Positions 44,024 to 52,103 of a stretch of 64,000 bases of DNA are shown here, in pieces (position 1 is the stretch's first letter; each line of letters opens with the position of its first letter). The notes under the pieces were generated by a model. The model was given only the letters and a program-made list of their open reading frames with translations, was not told the DNA's origin and did not search any database. This stretch comes from Pedobacter alluvionis. Lineage in GTDB: Bacteria; Bacteroidota; Bacteroidia; Sphingobacteriales; Sphingobacteriaceae. The DNA lies in the NCBI RefSeq assembly GCF_003664035.1, contig NZ_RCCK01000014.1, positions 62,001-126,000 of the forward strand. The letters are read 5' to 3'. A program made the position numbers and the translations under genes.

Positions 44024-46294
44024 ATGCTTTTAAATTACAGGCAATATATGGTTTGCGCCGTATTATCGTGCTTACTACTCCTCTGCTTTACTAACAGGCT
44101 ATTGGCCCAAAAAAAAGAAAATCCTGCTTTTACAATGTGGGACAATAAACCTGCACAGAAATGGATGACGGAGGCCTATCCCATTGGCAACGGTCGCATT
44201 GGCGGGATGATTTTTGGCGGTGTTGATCAGGAACACATTCAGTTTAACGATAACACTTTGTGGACAGGTGATGAAAATGACCGGGGCACGTATCAGGCCT
44301 TTGGCGATCTGTTTATCGATTTCAATAATAAAGACCAGCCATTTACCAATTACAGCCGTAAACTGGATATTGACCATGCAGTACATACCATTAATTACAC
44401 ACAAAACGGCACCCAATTTAAACGTGAGTATTTTTGCAGCTTTCCGGATAAAGTGATGGTACTGCGTTTTACCGCTAACCAAAAGAAAGCTTACTCGGCC
44501 ATCATTAGCTTAAAAGATGCACATAACGGCACGATAACAGCTAGTGGAAATACCATTCAGCTTACTGGTAAACTACCAAACGGCATGACTTACCAGGCTA
44601 CCGCTGTAATTAAAGTAGAGAATGGAAAGCTTGAAGCAGTAAAAGATGGTGAAAGCGAAAAATTAAAAATAACAGATGCAGATGCGGTTACCTTAATTTT
44701 TACTGCGGCTACCAATTACATCAACAAACGTGAGCAAAACTGGAAAGGCGAAGAACCTGTGCCTAAAATTGAGCGCGTATTAAATGCAGTAAAAGCTAAA
44801 AGTTACAATAAACTTTTAAAAAATCATATCCAGGATTACAGCCATTTATATAACCGCCTGGCTATAAATCTTGGAACGAGTAATGCCGACACCCAAAAGC
44901 AGCCTACCTATCAGCGGCTGATCAATTATAAAAAGGTAGCCGACCCTGCACTCGAAGCTTTAATTTTCCAATATGGCCGGTATCTCTTAATCAGTTCGTC
45001 AAGGCCGGGTGGTTTACCGGCCAATTTGCAAGGTCTCTGGAACGAAAGTAATAACCCGCCATGGGGCAGCGATTACCACTCGAACATTAACATCCAGATG
45101 AATTATTGGCTGGCAGAGCCTACCAATCTTTCTGAGTGCCAGATTCCGTACCTGGATTATATTAACAGCATGAGAGAAGTGAGTGCTATAGCCACCCGCA
45201 AGCAATATCCCAATACCAGAGGCTGGACGGTAAAAACAGAGAACAATATTTTTGGTGGCATGAGTTTTCTATGGAACACTCCTGGAAGTGCCTGGTATGC
45301 ACAAGCACTGTGGGAGCATTATGCTTTTACAAAAGACAAAAATTATTTACAAAATTTTGCTTACCCGATTATAAAAGAAATCGCTGAATTTTGGGATGAC
45401 CATTTAAAAAGAAGACCTGATGGAACACTGGTATCGCCAATGGGCTGGTCGCCTGAACATGGCCCAACTGAGGATGGGGTGACACATGATCAGCAAATTG
45501 TGTTTGATCTGTTTACCAACTATATTGAAGCTGCTGAAGTTTTAGGTATTGATGCGGATTACAAAAAACACATTGCCGATTTAAAAGCACATTTATTAAA
45601 ACCTAAAATCGGAAAATGGGGTCAGCTGCAGGAATGGGAAACTGATCGTGATGATCCAAAAGACCAACACAGACACATTTCACACCTCTTCGGTTTACAT
45701 CCGGGGAGAGAGATCAGTACCATTAAAACGCCAGAACTGGCAAAAGCAGCGCGGGTAACCTTAACTGCCCGGGGGGATGAATCAACCGGCTGGTCGATGG
45801 CCTGGAAAATGAATTTTTGGGCACGTTTACAGGATGGAAACCATGCTTATAAAATCTTACAAAACTTTATCACACCTGTTGGTGGTTCAGGTACCGATTA
45901 TAACAAAGGCGGTGGAATTTATACCAATCTATTCTGCGCACACCCACCCTTTCAAATTGACGGAAACTTTGGCTATACTGCAGGTATTTCGGAAATGTTG
46001 CTGCAAAGCCAGACTGGCGAATTACAGTTTTTACCAGCTTTACCTGATCAATGGGCAACCGGAAGTATTCAGGGTTTAAGGGCCCGTGGTAATTTTGAAA
46101 TTACCGATTTGCAATGGAAGGATGGTAAAGTTGTGAAGTTGTCCATCAAATCTTTGTCTGGCGAAGACTGTATCGTGAGATCTCCCAATGCATTAAAACA
46201 TGAAGTTAAGGGCATTGATGAGCAAACATCAGGAAAGGACTTTAAATACAGTTTTAAAACGCAAGTTGGGAAAGTGTATGGTTTTGAAGGATAA
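44024..46294 (+). CDS. Glycoside hydrolase family 95 alpha-L-fucosidase
   Basis: The start is ATG 44024 (756 residues), where a signal peptide begins (hydrophobic about residues 10-25 ending LLAQ); the longer frame starts with TTG and adds no sense. GH95 motifs are NGRIGGMIFGGVDQEHIQFN near the N-terminus, NIQMNYWLAEPTNLSECQ, SPEHGPTEDGVTHDQQIVFD in the (alpha/alpha)6 domain and FQIDGNFGYTAGISEMLLQS. The enzyme removes terminal alpha-1,2-linked fucose (some members act on galactose). The gene lies alone between two inverted repeat arms. Confidence 0.95.
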   Translation: MLLNYRQYMVCAVLSCLLLLCFTNRLLAQKKENPAFTMWDNKPAQKWMTEAYPIGNGRIGGMIFGGVDQEHIQFNDNTLWTGDENDRGTYQAFGDLFIDFNNKDQPFTNYSRKLDIDHAVHTINYTQNGTQFKREYFCSFPDKVMVLRFTANQKKAYSAIISLKDAHNGTITASGNTIQLTGKLPNGMTYQATAVIKVENGKLEAVKDGESEKLKITDADAVTLIFTAATNYINKREQNWKGEEPVPKIERVLNAVKAKSYNKLLKNHIQDYSHLYNRLAINLGTSNADTQKQPTYQRLINYKKVADPALEALIFQYGRYLLISSSRPGGLPANLQGLWNESNNPPWGSDYHSNINIQMNYWLAEPTNLSECQIPYLDYINSMREVSAIATRKQYPNTRGWTVKTENNIFGGMSFLWNTPGSAWYAQALWEHYAFTKDKNYLQNFAYPIIKEIAEFWDDHLKRRPDGTLVSPMGWSPEHGPTEDGVTHDQQIVFDLFTNYIEAAEVLGIDADYKKHIADLKAHLLKPKIGKWGQLQEWETDRDDPKDQHRHISHLFGLHPGREISTIKTPELAKAARVTLTARGDESTGWSMAWKMNFWARLQDGNHAYKILQNFITPVGGSGTDYNKGGGIYTNLFCAHPPFQIDGNFGYTAGISEMLLQSQTGELQFLPALPDQWATGSIQGLRARGNFEITDLQWKDGKVVKLSIKSLSGEDCIVRSPNALKHEVKGIDEQTSGKDFKYSFKTQVGKVYGFEG

Positions 46295-46305
46295 TCTAGT
46301 CGTCA

Positions 46306-46682
46306 TTGCGAGTAACCATCAGGTCAGTAGCCTGAAAAAAATAGGAATGACGTCCTGTACGCGCTTTCTAACGTATTAGGTTTAAGATTTTGCATCCTGC
46401 AAAACTCATTGAGCTAAGATGTCTAAGGTGGTCGTAAAAATTAAAGACTATGCAGTTTAATTAACCACCTTAGACACCTAAGAACATCTAATTCATTAAG
46501 TAATTCACACCATATAAGCTTATATGGCCCTTAAATGTCTTATATGGTCAAAAAAATAATCCTAAATATCAGTTGTTTAAATAAACGTCATTATAACAAG
46601 GCCTTTTCAGCCGACAGCCCGCCCCGATTTTCGGGGAAGCAATCTTTCTAGCAGGAAAGATTGCTTCGTCGTTCCTCCTCGC
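46306..46682. repeat. Right arm of ~380-bp inverted repeat flanking the GH95 gene
   Basis: This arm mirrors 43405-43793. It also contains short hairpins of its own: CCCCGA/TCGGGG (around 46623-46637) and GCAATCTTTC/GAAAGATTGC (around 46639-46664). Its end GCAATGACGA with the GAGGAGGAACGACGAAGC block (minus strand) looks like an interspersed palindromic repeat seen in shorter forms elsewhere in the window. The tail 46683-46814 holds nothing further. Confidence 0.85.
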
Positions 46683-46814
46683 AATGACGACCTTACTAAT
46701 GGATTCTGTCTATGGTAGCTGAACCAGGATTTTTAGCAGTTTTAAATACCAATAGATTTTTATGCTCTATTACATTTCATAACTATCGATCAAAATAACC
46801 GACTGTAACAAGCA

Positions 46815-47009
46815 TTAACAAACCTGCTTAAGCTTTTTAATAATAATGTGGCTATCTTCCAGTTGAAAAAGAAACATTAAAAACTCATCCGTTTCACTGA
46901 TTTCAATACTTTTAACAGTGCCAGATTGGCTCTTTCCATCCGTTATAACCTCTCCTACCTTAATTTCTAAAAGTGTTGATGTTGGCAAACTATCGTTAAC
47001 AGTTATCAT
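46815..47009 (-). CDS. Small hypothetical protein after histidine kinase
   Basis: This 64-residue frame starts inside the last codons of the GAF kinase gene, overlapping by 4 nt (ATGA), which argues for a translated partner. The sequence suggests a small beta-strand fold (LLEIKVGEVITDGKSQSGTV, then DEFLMFLFQLEDSHIIIKKL), without signal or membrane parts. I know no family name. It may modulate the kinase, but there is no direct evidence. Confidence 0.6.
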   Translation of the reverse strand: MITVNDSLPTSTLLEIKVGEVITDGKSQSGTVKSIEISETDEFLMFLFQLEDSHIIIKKLKQVC

Positions 47010-48193
47010 TTTTGTGAAGGTAAGCGCAAAGTAAAACAGGTTTGTTCAGGCGTAGAAGATACATCAAGGGTACCATCATGCGCATTGGCAATTTCTGAGG
47101 CAATGTAAAGACCTAAACCCAGGCCTTTCTGATTGGGTTCTACCTCACCTCTCGAAAACGGTTGAAATAGGCGGTCCATAGCAGCGGTTGGTATTTGTTT
47201 GCCCTGATTCGCTACGCAAAGATTAAACTCTTCGGTATTGCTAAATGCGGTTATTTCTACGGCAGAATCTGATGGGGAATAATTTAAAGCGTTAGCCAGC
47301 AAATTAGAAAAAAGCTGTGCCAGTCGTTTCCCATCAGCATGAACAGGGTGATCAAAATTAAAGTTCACCTTAATAGCTCTTGATGGCCAAATGGCCTGCA
47401 ACTCTTCGACCACCTGAAGCAGCAATTTCTCTAAATCTTCGTCTGGTGTTTTAGTAATGGTAATGCCCTCGCCTAATCTTCCACTGGCAAAATCGAGCAT
47501 GTTCTCGATCAAACCATTCATCCTAAAAGAAGAATCTTTTATAATTTTAGTGATACGGCCACTGCGTTCATCTACATTCAAACGCGATAAAAGCTGTGCA
47601 CTGTTTGAAATTGCATTTAGTGGATTTCGTAAATCATGACCCAAAATAGCAATAAACTGATCTCTTAAAACAGCTATCTCCTGTTCTTTTTTTAATTCTC
47701 TCTCTGTTTTCGCAAGTTCTTCCAGTGCGTCTAAATGAAAGGCAATTAAGTCGGCAAACATGGTAAACATACCTGTAACCGTTGGATTTTTCAGTTTAGC
47801 AGGTTTAGGATCAATGGCACAAAGTGTACCGAAAAACATACCATTTTTTAACTTTATGGGTACTGAAATGTAACTCTGAAAACCATACATTAACGGCGTA
47901 TGGTGATGTGCAAAATCGGGATCTTCTGCCACATGGTCAATAATAACAGCCTGTTTATGCTGCCTGATCTCGTTACAGATGGTCGTTTCAAGTTTAAGTT
48001 CGCCTCCCACAGCTAACCCGAAATTTATTTCATCACGAACAGCACAAACAGTCCATGTATCTGATGTAACCCTGGCCACTGCCGAAAAGCCCATTCCTGT
48101 GGTTCTACAAACAATTTCTAAAATATTTGCAACTGCAGGAATCTTACTTATAGATTCGATATCGTTAAGGATGGTTTTACTAGAATTTTGCAA
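47006..48193 (-). CDS. GAF-domain sensor histidine kinase
   Basis: The 395-residue cytoplasmic kinase has a GAF domain (about 20-165, with FQSYISVPIKLKNGMFFGTL), a linker coil (165-180), HisKA with LGHDLRNPLNAISNSAQLL, where His is the acceptor, and a HATPase domain with LFSNLLANALNYS and GLGLGLYIASEIANAHDG. Chromophore-binding Cys and PHY domains of true phytochromes are lacking, so the GAF ligand is unknown. There is no adjacent response regulator; the small overlapping gene downstream is its only close partner. Confidence 0.9.
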   Translation of the reverse strand: MQNSSKTILNDIESISKIPAVANILEIVCRTTGMGFSAVARVTSDTWTVCAVRDEINFGLAVGGELKLETTICNEIRQHKQAVIIDHVAEDPDFAHHHTPLMYGFQSYISVPIKLKNGMFFGTLCAIDPKPAKLKNPTVTGMFTMFADLIAFHLDALEELAKTERELKKEQEIAVLRDQFIAILGHDLRNPLNAISNSAQLLSRLNVDERSGRITKIIKDSSFRMNGLIENMLDFASGRLGEGITITKTPDEDLEKLLLQVVEELQAIWPSRAIKVNFNFDHPVHADGKRLAQLFSNLLANALNYSPSDSAVEITAFSNTEEFNLCVANQGKQIPTAAMDRLFQPFSRGEVEPNQKGLGLGLYIASEIANAHDGTLDVSSTPEQTCFTLRLPSQK

Positions 48194-48349
48194 TACTAAA
48201 GGCTATAATTTTCAAGCAATTTACAAATATTTACATGATGCAAAAACAGTAACCGCTGTTTTAACACAGCTTTTACATAAATTGATCGCTTTATTCCTAA
48301 TTTGCGTAGAAAGTTCCGGATTAACATCAAATTTTAAATATAAAACAAA

Positions 48350-48410
48350 ACCGTATTGATTAGAATTGAACAGAATATCAAAATCAGTCAATAACACCAA
48401 TCAATACGGT
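48350..48410 (-). terminator. 12-bp stem terminator after the GH125 gene
   Basis: ACCGTATTGATT (48350-48361) and AATCAATACGGT (48399-48410) are perfect complements separated by 37 nt. For minus-strand transcripts from the GH125 gene the stem comes 8 nt after the stop and is followed by a U-rich run (TTTTGTTTTAT), which fits an intrinsic terminator despite the long loop. Confidence 0.6.
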
Positions 48411-48418
48411 CGGGTAGA

Positions 48419-49843
48419 TTAAGCTTTTAATAAAGCTGGTTTCTCATGATAAGTTTTCCAAAGCAGCTCACCAAATAAGGTGTTAGACCAGGCAAACCAC
48501 GCCCTGGTAAAGTTTGCAGGATTGTCTTTATTAAAAGCTTCATGCATGAAACCTTTGCCAGCATGCGTTTTACGCAAAGTATCTATACAATATTTAATCT
48601 CTGCATCATCTTTCGATGTTAAGGCGCGCATGGTAATGCTCATTGGCCAGATCATGTCCTGACCAACATGCGGACCACCAATGCCTTCTCCAGCGGTACC
48701 TTTAAAGAAATAAGGATTATCTTTTGAAAGCGCAAATTTCCTGGTGTTTTGATAAATCGGATCTTCAATTTTCATTGCCCCTAAATAAGGTAAACCCAAT
48801 AAACTTGGTACGTTCGAATCGTCCATTAAATACGAACTGCCAAAACCATCAACTTCGAAGGCGTAAATTTTGCCGTATTTCGGGTGATTTACAACAGCAT
48901 GTTTTTGAAGCGCAGCATTTACCTCATCGGCAAGATTTAACAAGTTACTTTCTAATGTTTTATCGCTGTTTAGGGCCTTAATCATTTCTGCTGCCTGCTT
49001 TAAGCTTGATACGGCAAAGAAATTAGACGGAACAAGGAAAGGAAAAATGGTGGCATCATCACTCGGACGAAATGCTGAACAGATCAATCCAACCGGGTTT
49101 ACCGGAAAACCATAACCCGCCATTGGTAAAGAATCTGTAGGTTTTGTGGTTTCCCTTTGGAAATGGTATGGGCCTTTATCTGTTTTGCGCTGTTGCTCTT
49201 TAAAAGTTTTTAAAGTGGCCTCAATTCCTTTTTTCCAGTCGGCATCGAATGGTGTTTTATCACCTGTTTTTTTCCAGTAATGGTAAGCTAAACGGATAGG
49301 ATAACACAATGAGTCGATTTCCCACTTGCGTTCGTGTACACCTGGCTGCATAGCGGTTTCATCAGTTTTCCACTCGCCTACTTTATTGGCATCGCCATAA
49401 AAAGCATTAGCATAAGGATCTTTTAAAATGCATTTAGTCTGGTGGATAATTACACCGGCAATCAGTTTTTTTAGCGGCTCGTCTTCATTTACAAATTGAA
49501 GGTAAGGCCAAACCTGGGCAGAACTATCACGTAGCCACATGGCATCAATGTCACCTGTAATTACATAAGTATCTGGTCTGCCATTTTTTTCTGAATGATA
49601 AACCGTCGTATCTAACGTATTGGGGAAACAGTTTTCGAACAGCCAGGCCAATTCAGGATTTTTAACATTTGCCTGGAAAGTTTTAATGGCAGTATCTACA
49701 GCTTTACTTTGAAAATGTCGTTTCGCGGCAGCTACACGTACCACAGGAAATTCTGGTGCAAGATCGGCAGCAAAAGAAAATTTCGATGCAACAACTCCTG
49801 CCCCTAACAAGCCTGTGTTTTGTATAAATGTTCTTCTTTTCAT
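48419..49843 (-). CDS. Glycoside hydrolase family 125 exo-alpha-1,6-mannosidase
   Basis: The 474-residue protein begins MKRRTFIQNTGLLGAG, a Tat-like or similar signal (basic pair then hydrophobic, ending SFA), so it is exported. GH125 features include GDIDAMWLRDSSAQVWPYL, HERKWEIDSLCYPIRLAY, and YLMDDSNVPSLLGLPYLG with the acidic residues of the inverting active site. The family cleaves terminal alpha-1,6-mannose. Together with GH92 it would complete removal of mannose branches from N-glycans. The length is normal. Confidence 0.94.
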   Translation of the reverse strand: MKRRTFIQNTGLLGAGVVASKFSFAADLAPEFPVVRVAAAKRHFQSKAVDTAIKTFQANVKNPELAWLFENCFPNTLDTTVYHSEKNGRPDTYVITGDIDAMWLRDSSAQVWPYLQFVNEDEPLKKLIAGVIIHQTKCILKDPYANAFYGDANKVGEWKTDETAMQPGVHERKWEIDSLCYPIRLAYHYWKKTGDKTPFDADWKKGIEATLKTFKEQQRKTDKGPYHFQRETTKPTDSLPMAGYGFPVNPVGLICSAFRPSDDATIFPFLVPSNFFAVSSLKQAAEMIKALNSDKTLESNLLNLADEVNAALQKHAVVNHPKYGKIYAFEVDGFGSSYLMDDSNVPSLLGLPYLGAMKIEDPIYQNTRKFALSKDNPYFFKGTAGEGIGGPHVGQDMIWPMSITMRALTSKDDAEIKYCIDTLRKTHAGKGFMHEAFNKDNPANFTRAWFAWSNTLFGELLWKTYHEKPALLKA

Positions 49844-50129
49844 TATGATGTATTATGATATTTTGGTTTAATTTTTATGGAACGGAACGCATTCTATTAT
49901 CAATCATATAAATGGTAATGATAGCATATTATTCGGTTAGTCCTTAACAAATATTATGATAATTTTTCGAACATCAAAATCATGATGGTCAATTAAACCA
50001 TTCCTAAATCGATTTTCTTACAGAGTATATTGAAATAGATTCAGTTCACATTCTGATGTACTAAGGTAATCAAGTATATCTGTAAAAATAATTCTGAATG
50101 CCTATATTTAAACATCCAAACCTATTGTT

Positions 50130-51317
50130 ATGAATGCTGATCACATGACCCTATCAAAGCGAATTTTATCCATCGATATATTACGTGGGTTAGTGATGAT
50201 TATTATGGCGCTTGATCATACGAGAGATTTCTTTCATATCGGTGCCATGACAGGCGATCCGCTAAATCCTGAAACCACTACCGGGATGTTATTTTTTACC
50301 CGCTGGATTACCCATTTCTGTGCACCGACCTTTGTTTTTTTATCCGGATTATCGGCCTATCTGTCTGCGCAAAACAAAACACCAGGTAAAGCAAGCTCCT
50401 TTTTATTGAAACGTGGTTTATGGTTAATTGTAATCGAAATCGCATTAATTACACTCGGTTTAACCTTTAATCCATTTTACAATTTCATCATCCTTCAGGT
50501 AATATGGGCAATTGGCACCAGTATGATATTCCTCGGATTGGCCAGTCGAATTTCGTATAAAACTGTGCTCATAATTGGTTTAATATTGGTTTTCGGGCAT
50601 AACCTTTTCGATTTATTTCCTACTCCAGCAGACCCAAATGGTGGCATGATCTTAAAAATATTTTTCACGGCGTCGGGAACTATTTTACCGGTTTCAAGTA
50701 CTCATCTTGTTGGTGTATTTTATGCCATCCTGCCCTGGACAGGTGTGATGTTTGTGGGTTATGGAGTTGGTGCATGGTATAAAAAAGGCTACGCTGCCGA
50801 GCGCAGAAAGCGCAATTTATTAATTGTGGGTTTGCTCACTATATTTGTGTTTATCTCTTTGAGATTGATCAATATATATGGCGATCCTGCTCCGCGAAAA
50901 GAATATCACGACTTTTTTAAGAATTTGCTTGCTTTTTTTAATGTAAGCAAATATCCACCATCGTTACAGTATACCGCCATGACTTTAGGTCCGGCCATGT
51001 TATTTTTGGCTTTCACTGAAAACCTGAATAATTGGTTTACCAGGATAACTGCTGTGTATGGCGCTGTACCTTTCTTTTATTATGTACTGCACTTTTATCT
51101 GCTTCATACCCTACTTGTAATTGTATTTTTTGCCACAGGGTACACAGGTAAGGATATTGTACAAATTCCGTTCTGGTTTAGACCGGCTACATTTGGTTTT
51201 GGTTTGCCAATAGTCTATTCAATATGGTTTTGTGCAGTAGCAGCCTTGTATTTACCATGCAGATGGTTTAAACGATACAAAGAAAACCACAAACAGTGGT
51301 GGTTAAGGTATGTTTAA
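50130..51317 (+). CDS. DUF1624 / HGSNAT-like membrane acyltransferase
   Basis: The 395-residue protein has about ten membrane helices and the N-terminal motif RILSIDILRGLVMIIMALDH shared by bacterial relatives of heparan-alpha-glucosaminide N-acetyltransferase (the DUF1624/DUF5009 group). The D-x-x-R-G and A-L-D-H residues are those conserved in that superfamily. A role in acetylating sugars across the membrane is plausible, but bacterial substrates are unknown. It is divergent from the GH125 gene (286 nt gap with AT-rich sequence and no clear features). Confidence 0.82.
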   Translation: MNADHMTLSKRILSIDILRGLVMIIMALDHTRDFFHIGAMTGDPLNPETTTGMLFFTRWITHFCAPTFVFLSGLSAYLSAQNKTPGKASSFLLKRGLWLIVIEIALITLGLTFNPFYNFIILQVIWAIGTSMIFLGLASRISYKTVLIIGLILVFGHNLFDLFPTPADPNGGMILKIFFTASGTILPVSSTHLVGVFYAILPWTGVMFVGYGVGAWYKKGYAAERRKRNLLIVGLLTIFVFISLRLINIYGDPAPRKEYHDFFKNLLAFFNVSKYPPSLQYTAMTLGPAMLFLAFTENLNNWFTRITAVYGAVPFFYYVLHFYLLHTLLVIVFFATGYTGKDIVQIPFWFRPATFGFGLPIVYSIWFCAVAALYLPCRWFKRYKENHKQWWLRYV

Positions 51318-51398
51318 ACAATTAGAATTAAAGATAAGCGGATTACAAAAAAACATAAATGGATAACGAAAAAGATGAAGTTTGTTTTAACCAAGGAT

Positions 51399-51493
51399 GT
51401 CATTCTGAACAAAGCGAAGAATCTTTCCTGTAGTATCACAAATCACTGGTTAGTGCTCATCTGTTAGAGATTCTTCATTGCATTCAGAATGAC
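51399..51493. repeat. Interspersed palindromic repeat
   Basis: GTCATTCTGAA near 51399 pairs with TTCAGAATGAC ending 51493. Inner blocks GAAGAATCT and AGATTCTTC also pair, forming a ~95-nt imperfect hairpin. It is of the same style as the palindromes near 55425, 58605 and 60594. Confidence 0.7.
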
Positions 51494-51501
51494 AGTAAGA
51501 A

Positions 51502-52029
51502 TTAATTTACCGATCCCGATTTAACCAATACCTTCTGATAAGCTGGAAGAGTTATATCATCAACAACTATTCCCCTGGTAGTACTGGCATGCACAAAAAA
51601 ACCATTATTGAGGTAAACCCCAACATGATCTACATCATTGCCGCCAAAAGAGAAAAATACGAGATCTCCTTCCTTTAAACTATCAATGTTTTTACGTTTT
51701 ACCACATTGGCCTGCTCACGCGAAATACGGGGAAGTGTAACCCCATATATTTCTTTCTCCAGTAAAAAAGCAAAACCAGAACAATCAACACCATTTTTAT
51801 CCAATCCGCCAAACCGGTACCTCACCCCTGTCCAATCGGTGATGAAACGATAAAGCGGTTTGCTTTGTAAATTTGCCATTGCATCTGCCGCTTTCGAAGC
51901 TTTTGTATCACTTTTGACCGTATATTTTCTTGTTCCGCAAGACGAAAGAAAAAATATGATTGCTATTAAAAATAATATATTCCTTTTCAGGTGGAAGTTA
52001 AAAGGTATAAGGTTCAAGGTAAGCTGCAT
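51502..52029 (-). CDS. NlpC/P60-family lipoprotein, Spr-like cell-wall peptidase
   Basis: The 175-residue product has a lipoprotein signal (hydrophobic about 16-29, then S-S-C lipobox) and an NlpC/P60 domain (about 58-175). The catalytic Cys is in NGVDCSGFAFLL and His in DHVGVYL, followed by a third polar residue His in FFVHAST. Enzymes of this kind cut D-glutamyl-diaminopimelate bonds in peptidoglycan peptides. It is downstream of mutS by 74 nt in the same direction, perhaps co-transcribed by chance. Confidence 0.9.
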   Translation of the reverse strand: MQLTLNLIPFNFHLKRNILFLIAIIFFLSSCGTRKYTVKSDTKASKAADAMANLQSKPLYRFITDWTGVRYRFGGLDKNGVDCSGFAFLLEKEIYGVTLPRISREQANVVKRKNIDSLKEGDLVFFSFGGNDVDHVGVYLNNGFFVHASTTRGIVVDDITLPAYQKVLVKSGSVN

Positions 52030-52103
52030 AAATAATATATTAATGTATTAGAGATTAAAGATGTTTTGTCCTTAAACCTTACACCCCAAACCTCTAACCT
52101 TTC

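Noticed and set aside
46815..47009. Treating the 64-codon frame after the GAF kinase as a shadow ORF
   Set aside because: The ATGA overlap with the kinase and a protein-like strand pattern support a real small gene, so it was kept at moderate confidence.
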